64,000 nt of DNA, taken from assembly GCA_022559985.1 (NCBI GenBank), contig JAFJTR010000011.1, forward strand, positions 588,401 to 652,400, read 5' to 3'. How positions within the stretch are numbered: position 1 is the first letter of the stretch; each line of letters opens with the position of its first letter. Origin of the DNA: Parastagonospora avenae f. sp. tritici 18332-5. Taxonomy: Eukaryota > Ascomycota > Dothideomycetes > Pleosporales > Phaeosphaeriaceae. A program made the translations under genes and the position numbers. Below, piece by piece: positions 22,329 through 34,576 of the stretch. A model generated the notes under the pieces. That model was not told the origin of the DNA, did not search any database, and worked only from the letters and a program-made list of their open reading frames with translations.

Positions 22329-24861
22329 TCACGCATGCTCATCGTCGCTATCCCCAAAGCCTGCCAGTAGCTCTGCCTCCAAGCCATCATCATAGTCCTC
22401 TTGCAGATCCGGCGCAACGCCATTAGTTGCGGGGGCTTTTTCTTCATCGTCTCCCTGGCCTTCTTCTGGTCCGGTGGTTTCCGGACTTGGCAGGCCAGAG
22501 GACTTGTCTGCGCTGAGAACGTTGGTCAACGATGTAACCCGCTCCATGGTGCGCTTCTTCCTTCTTTGAAGTTTGGAAGCCGAAGCCACACTACTATCGC
22601 TCTCATCAGCTTCGCTGACATCAGTGGAATTGGCCGCTCGTTTCCGCTTCTTCTTATTCTGCTTTGCGTCCGAGGCTGTGCTATTGTCCGAGCGGACACT
22701 ATCCGAATCTGATTCGTGGTCATCGTCGGTGTCGGTTTCGTTCAAGAAATCCGCCAGCTCATCGTCCACGGAGGCCCAGTTGTCTGCCGTTAGCTCCAGC
22801 TCGACTGGAGATTCCGCGGGGTCTTCTGGCTCTTCGTCGCCAGTCGCATTGATGCTCTCGTCCTCGAGCTCGCCGAACGGAGAGCCGCCGCGCTCAGCAG
22901 GGTCTATTTCGATGCTGTATGGCGTTTCGTCGACATGTTCCCACCGTGTGCAGCACTGGAACATCCATTCCGGGTTGACAATCTTGATGTGCTGATATCG
23001 CGCAGCTTGCTTGACCTTTGTCGTTTTCCGGTCCGGGTTAGCTATAACGTGTGTAGTCCGGCGGTTGACGCTTGTGGTAACTTCGGCGCCAAAGCTCCTG
23101 ATCCAAAGCGCGTAATCGGATCTGTCTAAGTTAGCATGGATCTTCGAAACTGCCGCTGAGTTCTCACGTCTGAACATCTACGCCTAGCGGGATGATTCCC
23201 GAAAAGACGACGACTACACCATCAAGCACCTCTTCCTTGATGCGGGGCATAATCTCAGCAACGTCAGGGATGATGTCACTAAGCGCACGTTTTTTCGGGC
23301 TCTTCTCCCCCTTGAGCTCCGCAATGCGGCCGCCAGCTGGTATTGCTTTTGCCTTTACATATTCGTCGTAGAATGTGCGGTGCACCTGTACCAGGTGCTT
23401 CTCAATAATTTCAAGGCCTCTGTCGTCATCGTTGAGAACACTGTGCCGTGCCTTGGGTTGCTCTCCGTGTTCCGTTTCGCCATTGGGGGCCTCGGGGGAA
23501 ATATCTGCGTCTTCTGCTTGAGCATCTTCCTTGTCTAGCATGAGTTGCTGCTGTAAGAGAGGCCGCTCAGTCTGTTGTGCTATGATGACCTTTTCTTGTT
23601 CTTTCGCTTGCTGCTCAAGAACTTCCCCGCCTTCGCCTGCTGCCATGGTTAGTAATTGCTGGCCGATGTCGTTCAAGTCGCCGTTTAGTGCATCTGCGGG
23701 CGCAGGTTCCGCGGGCTTACCAGCAACTGGGATAGGTGCATGCAGTGCTGTTTCTGTTTGCGCTACCTTTTTGGGAGGCGTTGGCGTCTTGTCCTTTGAT
23801 TGTGTAACGAGCTCCTGCTGCTTTGGCAGGAAGGCTGCGTTGATATCGCCCGCACCCAGGAAGAAATTGAACACGGGAACACGGACCAAATGCGGGCTGT
23901 ATTGCCAGACATCTGCTCGGTCATCTATAATGACCACCATGGCTGTGTTTTGATAGAAGAGTCGCGTAAGGTTCTTCAGTTTGTCTGTGTAGTTCTCGTC
24001 TCGACTGAGGATGCGGTCGCCGAAGTATTTGCGGTCGGGATCGATGATCTTCATGATGGCTTGCGCATAAGCGCGGGTCGCCATGGTGTATACATGCATC
24101 TCGTACAGCTTTGACATTTTGTCAAAAAAATCTTTGAGGCCGGGGCGCATTTTGACGTAGTACCAGTTTGCGGCCACGTTTGACAAGTTGTCGTCAGCCA
24201 ATTGGAAGCCCTTGACATCTTTCACGGCCTCGTAGTTGGGGTTCTCGGGATCTGCCTGCCACTCGGCGACTGTTCGTTCGCAGGTTGTGTGGATTACGGT
24301 CTGGTCGAGATCGACGATCAGGGTCAGCTTTTTCGAGTTCAAAAGCCGCTTCTTGGTATCCTCCTCGGCGCGCACCGCTTCGTTGTGGCTGACGAGTAAA
24401 GCCGTGTTATCGTGCGTCAGGTTGACAGTCGCGCGGTTTACGTCGCGCTCCTTGGTGAGGTAGTCAACCTTGGTCATGTCTTCGCCGCAGTCGACGCAGA
24501 GGCCGCCAAATTGCGTTTCGTGCGTGCATGGCTCTTCGATCTCGACGAGCTCGATCCTGCGACTGTTAGAATCACTCTGTGCCTGCGCGCATCGCATTGG
24601 GGCAACCTACCCAGGCCGAACAACGACCGTTCCCGGCTTAACGAACCATCGTGTAATCTTCCCGCCAGTCGTCGCATCGAAATGCTGCTGCCACCTCTTC
24701 TTGACCTTCTCCTCGACCCCCCACCTGTCTTCCTCGGTCACAGTCTCCTCGTACCAGCACGTGAACAGCTTGTCGGAGCGTTTGACATCCTCGTCCTTGC
24801 GCTTGTGTAGCGCCTGGATTGTGTAGGGATAGCGCAGTCCCGGCGGCGATGAGAGTTTCAT
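22329..24861 (-). CDS. FCP1: RNA polymerase II CTD phosphatase FCP1
   Basis: Serine phosphatase that removes phosphates from the polymerase II C-terminal domain so the enzyme can be recycled. Exons 24861-24611, 24562-23168 and 23121-22329 give 812 residues. The N-terminal region and the CTHETQFGGLCVDCGEDM cysteine motif precede the catalytic DLDQT (about residues 168-172). The FCP homology domain continues with MRPGLKDFFDKM, YTMATRAYA and IIDDRADVW. The BRCT domain is split by the last intron, with the joint at DVQT-SDYALWIRSFGAEV. The tail is very acidic and Ser-rich, including a DSDDEHA ending, as in FCP1 proteins that bind TFIIF. The splice joint using acceptor GACAG was chosen because nearer acceptors break the frame. 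Confidence 0.95.
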
Positions 24862-25866
24862 TCCGTGTGCGGGCGCCCATGCGACTCGCTATGTGGTGTT
24901 GTGGCAGTCGCGTCGCGCTGCTAATCGGCGCATTCGGCACGGCCGAGCTGGAGCTGGAGCTGGAGCTTAAACGGCAGGCGCGAGAGAGCTATGACGCTGC
25001 AGGTCGTAAATTCGGACAGGCGCAAAGTCGCCGTGGCAATTCGCACGCGCTGCAGAAACAGCTGCGTATAAGAGCGGATCGTGCCTAGGTATGCTAAGCA
25101 AATATGGTCCTGGTTGACAATGACAGGGATTGACGTCGGGCGGTCTCCCAAAGAGTTCTTGGCATTTCAAGCCCCCCAAAAGTGGCGGGCGTCTTACTGT
25201 TAAATAGTCAAGCCGCCCTGGCTAGCTTTGTCACGTGCCCTCAGCCGCGCACCTCAAGCATCCCGTCGCCTGCCAGAGACAAAGAACAACCACAAAGTCG
25301 CAACCTGTCATTTGTCTGATGCGGGCTATGAAAGGATACAGATGCCCATCACCCATCCGTCGTTGTAATGGAAATCCTGTCTGACATGTTCCTTTGCAAG
25401 GAGAGCAAAAGGTCGCGGTATAGACAGGCTGCAAGCTGCCATCTGTTCACACAACCGGCGCAGTGAGTCAAGCATACCTAACTAGAATTTGCAATAGGTC
25501 ATATTTCTGGGCGTCATAATAGATACCTTTGGCTGCAGCAAGTGTTGCAATAATTCGTGCGCGCTCGGTTTTAACTCAAACTAATATTAGGGAAGGGGCT
25601 TTATCTTGTACATAAGGCTGAAAAGAATTCATGATTTATCAGCGCGGCATAAAGTCCTGAAAAGGCCGTGAAGACTCCCAGCTTTAGTGAAATCCCTGGG
25701 ACAGTGATTAGGTTTTCTAGTTACACCGCACATTTATACCCGGTGACTGTGAATTCTAGGACTAAACCAAACCAAAGTCGATCCATATTACCATTCCATG
25801 CCCTTGTGGCCCCAAGAAGTACAATTTGCGCCGGTTTGCTATGCTCATCGCCAAATTACAATACGC
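24862..25866. other. Intergenic, FCP1 upstream and ATG26 downstream
   Basis: This 1.0-kb space contains the FCP1 promoter and the ATG26 3' end. A short GAGCTG tandem repeat (about four units) lies at 24945-24967. No gene was recognised. Confidence 0.5.
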
Positions 25867-28800
25867 TCAACCTCTATAAGCAGACTCCGAATTGCGCTTC
25901 TGCGCCCCCTTCATCACCATGCTGCCCAACACCAGCGATCCACCACCGGTGCGAGATGCGTCCTGGCTCATACCCACCACTGGTGATTGGGCTTCAAAAT
26001 GATGCGCAGACACATCCACGTCTTGGTCATCTTCAATCATCGTCCAATCTTCTTCGAACTCGTCTGTCTGATCGTCGTCCTGCTTCACATGCTTCTTTAC
26101 AAGTGCTCGAGCTCGGTCTAGCTCGCGGTATATGGTCTGGATGGCAACTTGTGGACCATTGTCCTGGGTCATATTAGTGTGGGCTTGTGGAAACGATGTA
26201 CATGCTGTCTCTTACCTTGCGAATCTTCTGACCTAGGACCTTCGCCTTAATGATCATACGCTGGCTGTTTGTTGCCTCCCATAGTGCACGACTGAACACG
26301 CTGGTGTTGACCTTCTTTAGCCAGATACCCACGCCCATGTCTTGTACGCGTTGAGCAAAGAAGAATTGGTCACCGAAGAAGGGTTTGATGATCGTGGGGA
26401 TACCAGCTCGGAGGCTGGCTCCGGTTGTGCCTGAGCCACCGTGGTGCACAGCTGCGTCCATCTGCTTGAATAGCCAGTCGTGTGGCGCAGCCTGTATCTG
26501 GAAAATCTCCGGCGGCAGAGGGATTTCAGGCTTCGATGCATCCTTGGTCGCGAGACGGTCAGACCAGCCTTTTGAAAGCACGCAGCGCACATCTGCCTTG
26601 AGCACAGAATCCACCACAGTCTTCGTAAGAGCTGCTGGATCATCGATGACTATCGAGCCAAAGCCTACGTAGACCAGCTTCTTTTCATCCTTTCGCGCCT
26701 TGGTGATGAAAGCTGCCAGTTCCGGAGGCGGTTGGTAGCTATCGCCCTCGTCAAGAAACCAGTAGCCGGTGACTCGAATCCAATCAGGCCAGTCCAGGGG
26801 CGGTGGAACAACATGAGGGCTGAAGTTGTACAAGAAAGGTCGAAGGTTGGCCTGCATCTTGGACTGAGAAGTGTTTTGTAGCCCCAGCTCCCGCCGGCGC
26901 CACCTGTTCACCTGCGAACTTATCGCCGCCCAGAACAACTTGTCAAATACCCCGTAAGTCATGCTGTTGTAGCCTCCACCCATCTTGTTCTCCAGCACCG
27001 TAAAAGCATGTGGATAAGCTCGAGTACGCGACCAGGGCATAGTGAAGGCGCGAAAGTATGGGATCTCAAGGGCTTCTGCGATGTGGATGCCAGCCATTGT
27101 ACTAGGGCTCTCGATGAGCACATCCGCACCCTGGCAAGCGCGCCATGACGAGCTACACACATCGTCGAGCCATCCGCGAAACTTTGAGTTCGCTTCTTTC
27201 ATGAAGCCGTATGTGAACATCCCGTGTTCAACACAGATTCGCATTAGCTCAGCGGGGTCGCCATCGACAGGGGCAAAGTCGATACCATGCTTCCGAACCC
27301 ATGGCTCAAACTCAGCATGTGTTGCGATGCGTGCCTTGTGGCCTTCCTTGAGCAGCTCTTTGCAGAGTGAAATGTATGGTTGAACGTCTCCGCGGGAACC
27401 GATTGTCAAACAAACAACTGTTAGAGGCTCAGGCGGCTTGAAGTCGACGAAGGATGCCAGTGGATCGTCAAATATCAGTGGTATACGATCATAGTCCGCA
27501 GCGCGTGCAATCTCTGATACATCGATCCGTTCGTTGGTGTCGGATTGCTCTCGTGCCTGCTGCAGGAGATTGTGTTCGGCTTTGGCAGCCTCATCGTCGC
27601 TGTCGATACCAGAAGACGAAGACGCTTCTTCGATGTATTTGGTATTTTCCAGAATGCGGAGTACTGTGATGGCACATTCGTCTCGATACTCAGCCTTTGA
27701 AAACTCGAAGAAGAGTTCTTCGTGGCCACGTATCACAATTGCTAAACCGTGGTACCCCATGCGGAAGCCTTTCTCCTTGTTGACGTTTTCTATGTCTTTC
27801 ATAGGTAAAATGATCTATAATTGTAAGTACTGGGCTCGAGTGAGGTCAACGAAAAAGCTTACCTTGGTCTTCGACGTGGGCATCAAGCTACGAAAGCAGA
27901 AATACCTTCCGCTAATGTATATCTTGCCGTAATTAGGAAGCATTCGTTGCAACGAAGCAAAGAACGATGACTGTAGTATTTCAGATTCCGGAAATGCAAA
28001 GTGTTCGCGAAAATTGTCAGCGGCCTTTGCTGCATCTTCGTCATCTTCGATGCCGTGTATTTGATCGTGAGGCTCTAGACCATCGGCAGTGTTGTAGTGC
28101 TTGCGACCGCCCGCCAGCATACCGGAGACCTTCTCGTAATAACCCATAGATTCAGTAGCTAGCAAGGAACCCATTTCCTTCGATCGCATCCTAAGGAATC
28201 CTGCAATTCCCGACGCTTTTTGAAGCGGATATGAGGCCATTTCTTGAAGGGCAGAGGATGAATTTGACAAACGAGGGAGTGTTTGGCTGGGGTTTGTGTC
28301 GTCCTCCGCCTCGGTTGAGGCAGGCAACCGGGAGGTGTTGGTTTGCTTTGAAGGATGAAGCAACGATTTCGGGTGTTGGTCGGCGCCAGAAGATCGCGTT
28401 GTATCTTGTGAATGCCGTGCTGCCTGTTGCGATCGCTCGGAAAGGGAAACGCCCGCTGAGTGAATGGCAGGCGCACGGAATACGTCCGAGCGATTCAGAA
28501 TCTGTGAAGCCGATGCGCTGCTTTCATCCATCGATTGTATAGCAGCCGAAGATTCAGTGCCGGGATCTAGTGAGAGAGTAGCGGACTCAGCGTCTGCTGC
28601 TGGGGACAGCGGGGAACGGTCAGGTGCGCGACCTTTTGTAAGCTTTTCACTGCGACCGCCACTGAAGCTTCGTTGTACTTCATGACTTGAGCGACGGAGA
28701 GCGCGGCTAGCGTCCATGCTGCGTCGTACATCCCAGCTCTTTCGAGGCACGTCGGTACTGGAACGCGCAGAAATATCGCTTATACTCGATCGTCCAACGT

Positions 28801-30425
28801 GTGGGTTGGGCAAAGGTGAAAGCGTGGCGCGCACGTTCTCTTTGATACGTGGTGCATCATCAGGAACTATTGGCGAGGCAACAAGACTGCGGCGATTTGA
28901 AGATTCCAGAGGTGCGGGTGTTGGTGTGGGATTGACTTGCTCCTGAGTAGAGCCTTGGTGATGTTCGTTGTCGTTGATCATGATGCGCAGGACATTGAGA
29001 GCATCTTGCCCTTTGTTAAAGAATGAGAAAAAGTACTGCCTATATTAGCATATATCGTACAAAGACATACACAAACATACCTCGTCGATGGCGAATGTTT
29101 CGCCGTTGTCGACAACACGGACCTTGACGGTATCCGCAAAGTCCAATATGGAACTTTCTTCGATCTCGATTACGTTTTGAATCGGCATTGATATCTTGAC
29201 GCTGTTACCTTCGTTGTGTGTCCGGAAGATAACTTTCTGTATAGACTTGACCCATTCTTTGGCACTCGCAGCGCTGTCAGCCTTGAATTGGTACGTTCTC
29301 TCGTCCGTGGTGACTGTGAAGATAGTCTCATACTCGCCCTTCTTCTTGTTCTCGAGGACCTCAGCAGAGATGGCGTATTGCAGATTGATACGGTTCCTCG
29401 GAAAGTAAAGCTCCGCTGGATTGGTATAGTACGACAGCACGTCACCGCGCAAGACGAACCAGTATCGATTGTATTTTGACCGACCGCGCTTGTAAAGGTA
29501 ACCCGTTTTACTGACATCGTGCTGTAAAAGTCAGACATAGTTCAATGTATAACTATGAATTAGAAAGTCTTACATGCTTCTTTGGGATGTAGGCATAGAA
29601 ACAAATGTGTTTCTGGGTGATATACATATATCCCTGAAGGAGTATGCTTTGGAGCAGCCAACATGGATATTCAGAGATCACCTCTTCAGCATGCTCAAAT
29701 TCGAAAATCTGCTGTATCCTAGTCGCGAGTGATACGGGGCCTCTACTCTGAGCTAGGCCAACCGAGCTTCCCTGTGCGCCCCTTCGATCCGATTTCCTTT
29801 GTTTCTCTACGTGAATTCCATCGCCTGTGGTGGCTCTGGCCTTCCCTTTCGAGGCCTCGCCGGTCTTGGGCGTCTCTGATGGTGTTTCTGTGGATGGCCG
29901 AGGCGGCAGAAATTGGGAAGAAGACATTTGCTCGGTGGGTTGGCCATCGGATCGCACGTCTTTCCTGCTTGATATCCTCAGCTTGGGTAGGGACCGCAGC
30001 AGCTTGTTTTCGGACAGTGCTCTGCGATGCTTCCCAGACCCTGTCTTCTCTGTTCTAGAGTCTTCTTGTGGCGGTCGGAAGTCGTTCGCGGTACGCAGTC
30101 TACTGAGTCTCGCAGCACCATCCAGGCGGCCATGGAGCGTCTTCCCTTTGCCATCGTCGTCGCTGTCACCCGAATCCACCTCCTGCATGGTGCCTAGATC
30201 TACTTGTGACTGCCCTCCAGCGCGAGCGATTATAGAGAATATGGACTGGTTCATGGACATGGTGTCGCTGCGCTTTGGCGCGGTCACATCTTCCTGCGCA
30301 TCGTCGCCGTCCTTGAAGCGCTCTGGGATGTCCAGCGACAAGCCGCGTATGTCCCTTCCGATGTCTTTGCGCTTCTTCGTCAGCCTACGGCTGCTTCTAT
30401 CTCGCCCTCGGTCTTGTGAAGCCAT
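25867..30425 (-). CDS. ATG26: Sterol 3-beta-glucosyltransferase ATG26 (UGT51 family)
   Basis: Transfers glucose from UDP-glucose to ergosterol at membranes. In some fungi it is required for pexophagy and infection (family knowledge). Five exons, 30425-29574, 29521-29081, 29035-27863, 27814-26216 and 26163-25867, give 1,453 residues. Order of parts: basic Ser-rich N-terminus, GRAM domain, PH domain (TGYLYKRGRSKYNRYWFVLRG-like, about residues 288-390), a long disordered Ser-rich stretch, a second GRAM domain, then a GT28-type glycosyltransferase. The last shows LTIGSRGDVQPY and the donor-binding AAVHHGGSGTTGASL. All four introns join in phase 0. A longer N-terminus from a Met at 30581 is in frame. 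I prefer 30425 because MASQDRGRDRSSRRLTKKRKD opens the basic region. Confidence 0.94.
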
Positions 30426-31275
30426 GATGAATGTGGGTTGCGCGTGTAGCGTCAGGGCTGTGGTGGGATGCTTCGTTGTGCTCTGGGGGCCTTCTAGGTT
30501 ACGAGCGGAAGTGCTGCGGCGAACAACGGGGCTTGGGCGCAGGGGATGCTCGAACGAGGCTGTACAGGCAGAAGCGGTCACTGCGGTAGGCAGTTAGAGA
30601 GCGACGCCGTTACATGGTGAACAACAAGATGACGAACGACGCGCTGACAGCTGGTACGCTCACAAGACAGTACTCTCGAGTGCTAGCGCCGGGACACTTG
30701 CATAAGCACCTGCAGTACGTGGGGTGATAAGACACGTGCCAGACTGCCAGTCTATCCGTGGACCTTCACGCTGCGGCTCAACGGTATCTTAGAGCCCGCC
30801 TATTGTCGGATATGTCTACTGTCTCCAGCACTGTCATAATGTCCTGTTGCTAGCACTGTCAAGGGAAGCTAAGCTCGTGCGTCATCAGTCCGCCCTATCG
30901 ATAACGTTCCGTACCCTCATTGGACAACATACTGGTGCAGCGCACAGTTTGAGCAATGGATATGTCCTCCTGCAGCAGTACGTGGTTATTTTAGTAGCAT
31001 AACGAATCAAATTTGGGCCTTCAAATATCTCCAGGCATTGCTGTCTTCGGGTAGGCGTGTACGCCGGCCTGAGGTCTTTGATGGCTTCATTGTCACTTCA
31101 GTACCAACAATGCGACACTCGAGCTGCTTCATTCATGATTTGATTCGCGCTAATTTACATATCCATGTATCATACCAATGACACAGATTACTGTGTATAC
31201 GAACAATCTGACCCAAGAGCTGTCACCCGGCAAAACAAAGTACTTCAACGTGCAGGACATACAGTATCAGAACCT
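30426..31275. other. Upstream region of ATG26
   Basis: This 850-bp space lies between the ATG26 start and the PEP4 stop, in tandem on the minus strand. It should contain the ATG26 promoter. No gene is visible. Confidence 0.5.
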
Positions 31276-32643
31276 TTACTTGGACTTGGCAAGACCAACG
31301 GCGTTGTTGCCGACGTCATAGACAGAGTACCACTTCCTGAGGAACGCATCACCGAGAATAGCAAGGGGTCCTACTGGCTCTGGGAAGTCCATACCCATGA
31401 AGGCAGAGATGCAAGATCCCTGGACCTCAAGAATGTAGTCGAAAGCGCTGATGGTGAAGTTGTGGCCAGTGAGTGTGAATGTGAGATCGGGCAGACCGTC
31501 ACGCTTGTCGCACTCAACGGTGTACTGGCCGTTGAAGCCCTTCTTGGCTCCGATCTCCTTGTTCCTGTGGATAGTCAGTAACATGTTCAGTTTACTTGTG
31601 ACTCGAATAAACATACAGAAGCTCGGCGATGGTGGAGGGAAGAGCAATGAGCGATGTGCCGGTGTCCAGGATCACACCGGTGTCATCCATCTCGGCAGTC
31701 TCCTTGCCGAAAGTAATGGCGTCGAGGTCAACCTCCCAGTAGGCCTTGCGCCTCAAAGGAAGCTTGATCAGCTTGCCGCTGTAGTGGCTCTCGTCAATAC
31801 CACCAAAGGTCGCCTCAGACTCCTGCTGGGCGTTGGTGTCGCCGAGGTAGAAGGCAAAGACGGGCTCGTCAAGGAGGCCCTGCTCGAGCATGTTGTAGAA
31901 AGGTGGGACAATCTTGTTTACACTGATGGTGTCGTAGCCAAGGCCCATGATGCCATCGAACCTGCCAAAGGCGAATGCGAGTCCAGGCTCGGAGGTGGCC
32001 TCGGCGAAGTCCTGGTTCTTGACCTTCAGATCGCCAATCTGGAAGACGTCGTTTGACACGAAGCCGCTCAGCTCGCCAGATCCGTAGCGGATCTCGAATG
32101 AGGTGCCGTTCTTCTTGTATGTGGAGGACGACGACGAGTCGTACTTAGTGTGGAGGTAGCATGCAATTGAGTTGCATTCGGACGACGGCACCCAGAGGTT
32201 GGAGCTGCCAGTGTCGAGAACGACCTTGAACGTCTGGGGTGGCGTGCCGAGGGAGATCTCGGAGAAGTCTGGGGCAAGTAAGTAGCTGTCACATGTGGCT
32301 AGGGAGCTTCCAAGAGCTGTAAAACGTACACTGGGCGTTCAAGAAGTTGCTGACGGGCACTGGGTGGCTGCCGTCGGCGATGTAGGGCGCTTTGAAGACC
32401 TGCTCCATTTGCGACTTCGCCTGGACGCCCATGTACTTCTGGCCAAGCGCAGCAGCCTGCTGCTGGATGTCGGCGTGCTTCTGTCGCGCATATTAGATTG
32501 CTGTTATCGCATGATGCGTCAGATGCGAAAACTGGGAGATGACTTACAAGCTGCTCCGACAAAGGAACCTTCTTCAGCGGCATGCGGTGCATGCCAGCAG
32601 TGGCGCCAGCGACCGAGGCCGCGAGTACCATCGCCGTCTTCAT
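31276..32643 (-). CDS. PEP4: Vacuolar aspartic protease, proteinase A
   Basis: Pepsin-like protease of the vacuole that activates other vacuolar hydrolases. Exons 32643-32548, 32480-32330, 32268-31617 and 31564-31276 give 395 residues. A signal peptide (MKTAMVLAASVAGATAG) is followed by a propeptide with LKKVPLSEQL. The mature enzyme has the two catalytic triads DTG (about 101-103, in LDTGSSNLWVPS) and DTG (about 284, in ILDTGTSLIALP). The ending LRKWYSVYDVGNNAVGLAKSK is typical of proteinase A rather than of secreted pepsins. All introns have GT-AG borders. The identity is supported by the NFLNAQYFSEISLGTPPQ joint. Confidence 0.95.
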
Positions 32644-33014
32644 GTTGGCGGACGCGTAGGGAAGCTTGTGGGGTGAAAGAGAGATGTGAGTAATAGAGGA
32701 AGGATGGATGAATGAAGTGTGATGGGGGAGTAGATGGAGTGGGTGAACGGAGAGGGTGGGTGACTGGGGAAGCAGCTGAGCTTGAGTGGAGTGGCTGGCA
32801 CGGGCAGCTTGCAAGACACGCTAACGCGGCTATCATTGATGACGAAGAGGCGGGCACGTGCGTGCGACACTAGCGCGTCCTGACATGCAGGGGGACAAAT
32901 CCGCACTTCTGAAGCAAGTGGCTGGCTGCGCACATTGGCGCCGTGGTGAGCATCTTCAGGATAGGACTACTTCAAAGACTATGTAGCTACATTTTAGGTG
33001 CAACCGAGCGACCA
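32644..33014. other. Upstream region of PEP4
   Basis: This 371-bp space is the probable PEP4 promoter. It is rich in AG/GA on the plus strand near 32680-32760, which makes a pyrimidine-rich leader on the gene's own strand. Confidence 0.5.
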
Positions 33015-34053
33015 TCACACGGTAGCATCTGGCTCGTCCGTGTATACTGGAGACTGTGTGATCTGCGCCTCCTGCTCCCTTCGTGTTCTCTCCAGGTCCG
33101 CCGCCCACAGCCCTGAACTGACCGCCGCTGTCATCAAGAAGAACATACTAAAGGGAGGAACCAGCTGCATAAACAGATAAACAGTACCGTACCTAGACCA
33201 TCTCGTCAGCTGGACACTTCGTGTAGAATCAGCATGCTTACCAGGTGTACTGCCACCGTCTCTGTGACACATGTCCGTTCCGTTGCTTGCGATCGTAGCC
33301 AAGTAGCTGAAGATACCTCCAGTGTTGGAACGGCCCCGCACGATATCCTGTCAGCAAGAGAAATATTGGAACCCCGACATATGGAACAAAGTTGACTGGC
33401 AATAAGAGGATGAACTCCGCAATCTGGCGAAACGAGAAAGGCGCATAGACACACGACCGCGCAGGCTTGCCGAGGCGGCGGACAGGGTCGTTCAGAGAGT
33501 CTTCGGAAACAGGTCGATGTTGGCGGACCAGATCCTCGTAGCCCTTGTAGATCAGAACAGCATCAAAGATGTCCACCTGGGATTCGTCCTGCACACGTCA
33601 ATATGCCTGTCAAAATCGAATAGTCGGATTGGAGCACTCACGACTAGGAATGACTCAAACAGTATGGCTACTACAGCAGCCCCTTCGCCCAAGACCAGAA
33701 ACGTTCCGTTCACCCATGCACTCCCATTGTGCTGGAATAGCGCAAGAAATGCGACTTGTGGGAGATAGGTCCAAAAGAACAAGTTCAGGATGATGAAAGC
33801 ACTCAGCAGGAAGGCAGGAAGAAGGCGAGCCTTTAGTAACGGGTAGAGGAACGGGTGCGCAACGAAGAATATGACCCCCTAATGATTGTTGTTAGGCCTT
33901 TTTTGAAATCTGATATTGGTTTCAAGCCAGGTCGGCAAGTGGACGTACCTTTGGCAAGTATGAACAAGCGACAATGTTCTCCCAGGCTGGACGCACCACT
34001 ACCTTGGGTATATTTTGCAATGCTGTCTGCGGCGGAGGGTGTGCGTGTGGCAT
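33015..34053 (-). CDS. EI24/RRT8-like integral membrane protein
   Basis: Exons 34053-33949, 33878-33642, 33588-33242 and 33192-33015 give 288 residues. The protein has several hydrophobic segments (GVIFFVAHPFLYPLL, LLPAFLLSAFIILNLFFW, ILLLPVNFVPYVGVPIFLLL and LFMQLVPPFSMFFLMTA). It also has the short family features RLGK and GLWAADLE. This pattern matches fungal proteins related to yeast RRT8/LDS outer-spore-wall and lipid-droplet proteins. The exact role is unknown, and lipid-droplet or spore-wall function is an inference from family. The gene shares a 523-bp divergent promoter region with the PLP enzyme. Confidence 0.78.
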
Positions 34054-34576
34054 CGTTTGGTGCTAAAGAGTAGCAAAATTGAGAATCCGTTCAGCATATG
34101 TAAGTCGTGGTGTGCCTGGAAGGGAGCTGTCGCGGTGACGTATGCGTCTCGCCGCATGACCTCGGTCCGCTTATCGATAATGCACCGGCGAGATTCATAA
34201 AGTCGAAGCGGACGCGTTGAAGCAGTTGGTGACAGATCAGATGCCGTGATGCATTTCAGGGCCATAATTCTGTCTCTGTTGGCTCTTTGGAGACGACATG
34301 TGGATTGCTAATCATCCCGTCAAGCTCTAGATTGCACTGCAGCGGCCTGCGCCCTAGGGCTGCATGTTTTCCATCGGGCAATCCGACATCAGGTCCCAAG
34401 TTACCAACACGGCCGCGAGATCGTGAGGCTAACTCCCCAGCGTACAGGTACGCCCTTCATCTATAATCGTACATACCCCGCTTCAGACGCGAAAGCATTA
34501 AAAGTCGCCTGGATATTGCTGCTAGACACTTACTACCTTCGCAAACCAATTAACAGTGTTATTTCTCGCTTTTATC
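34054..34576. promoter_or_regulatory. Divergent promoter, membrane protein / PLP enzyme
   Basis: This 523-bp interval separates two divergent start codons. No clear control motif was identified. Confidence 0.45.

Noticed and set aside
29827..30597. 256-residue plus-strand frame
   Set aside because: Shadow of the Ser/Arg-rich N-terminus of ATG26.
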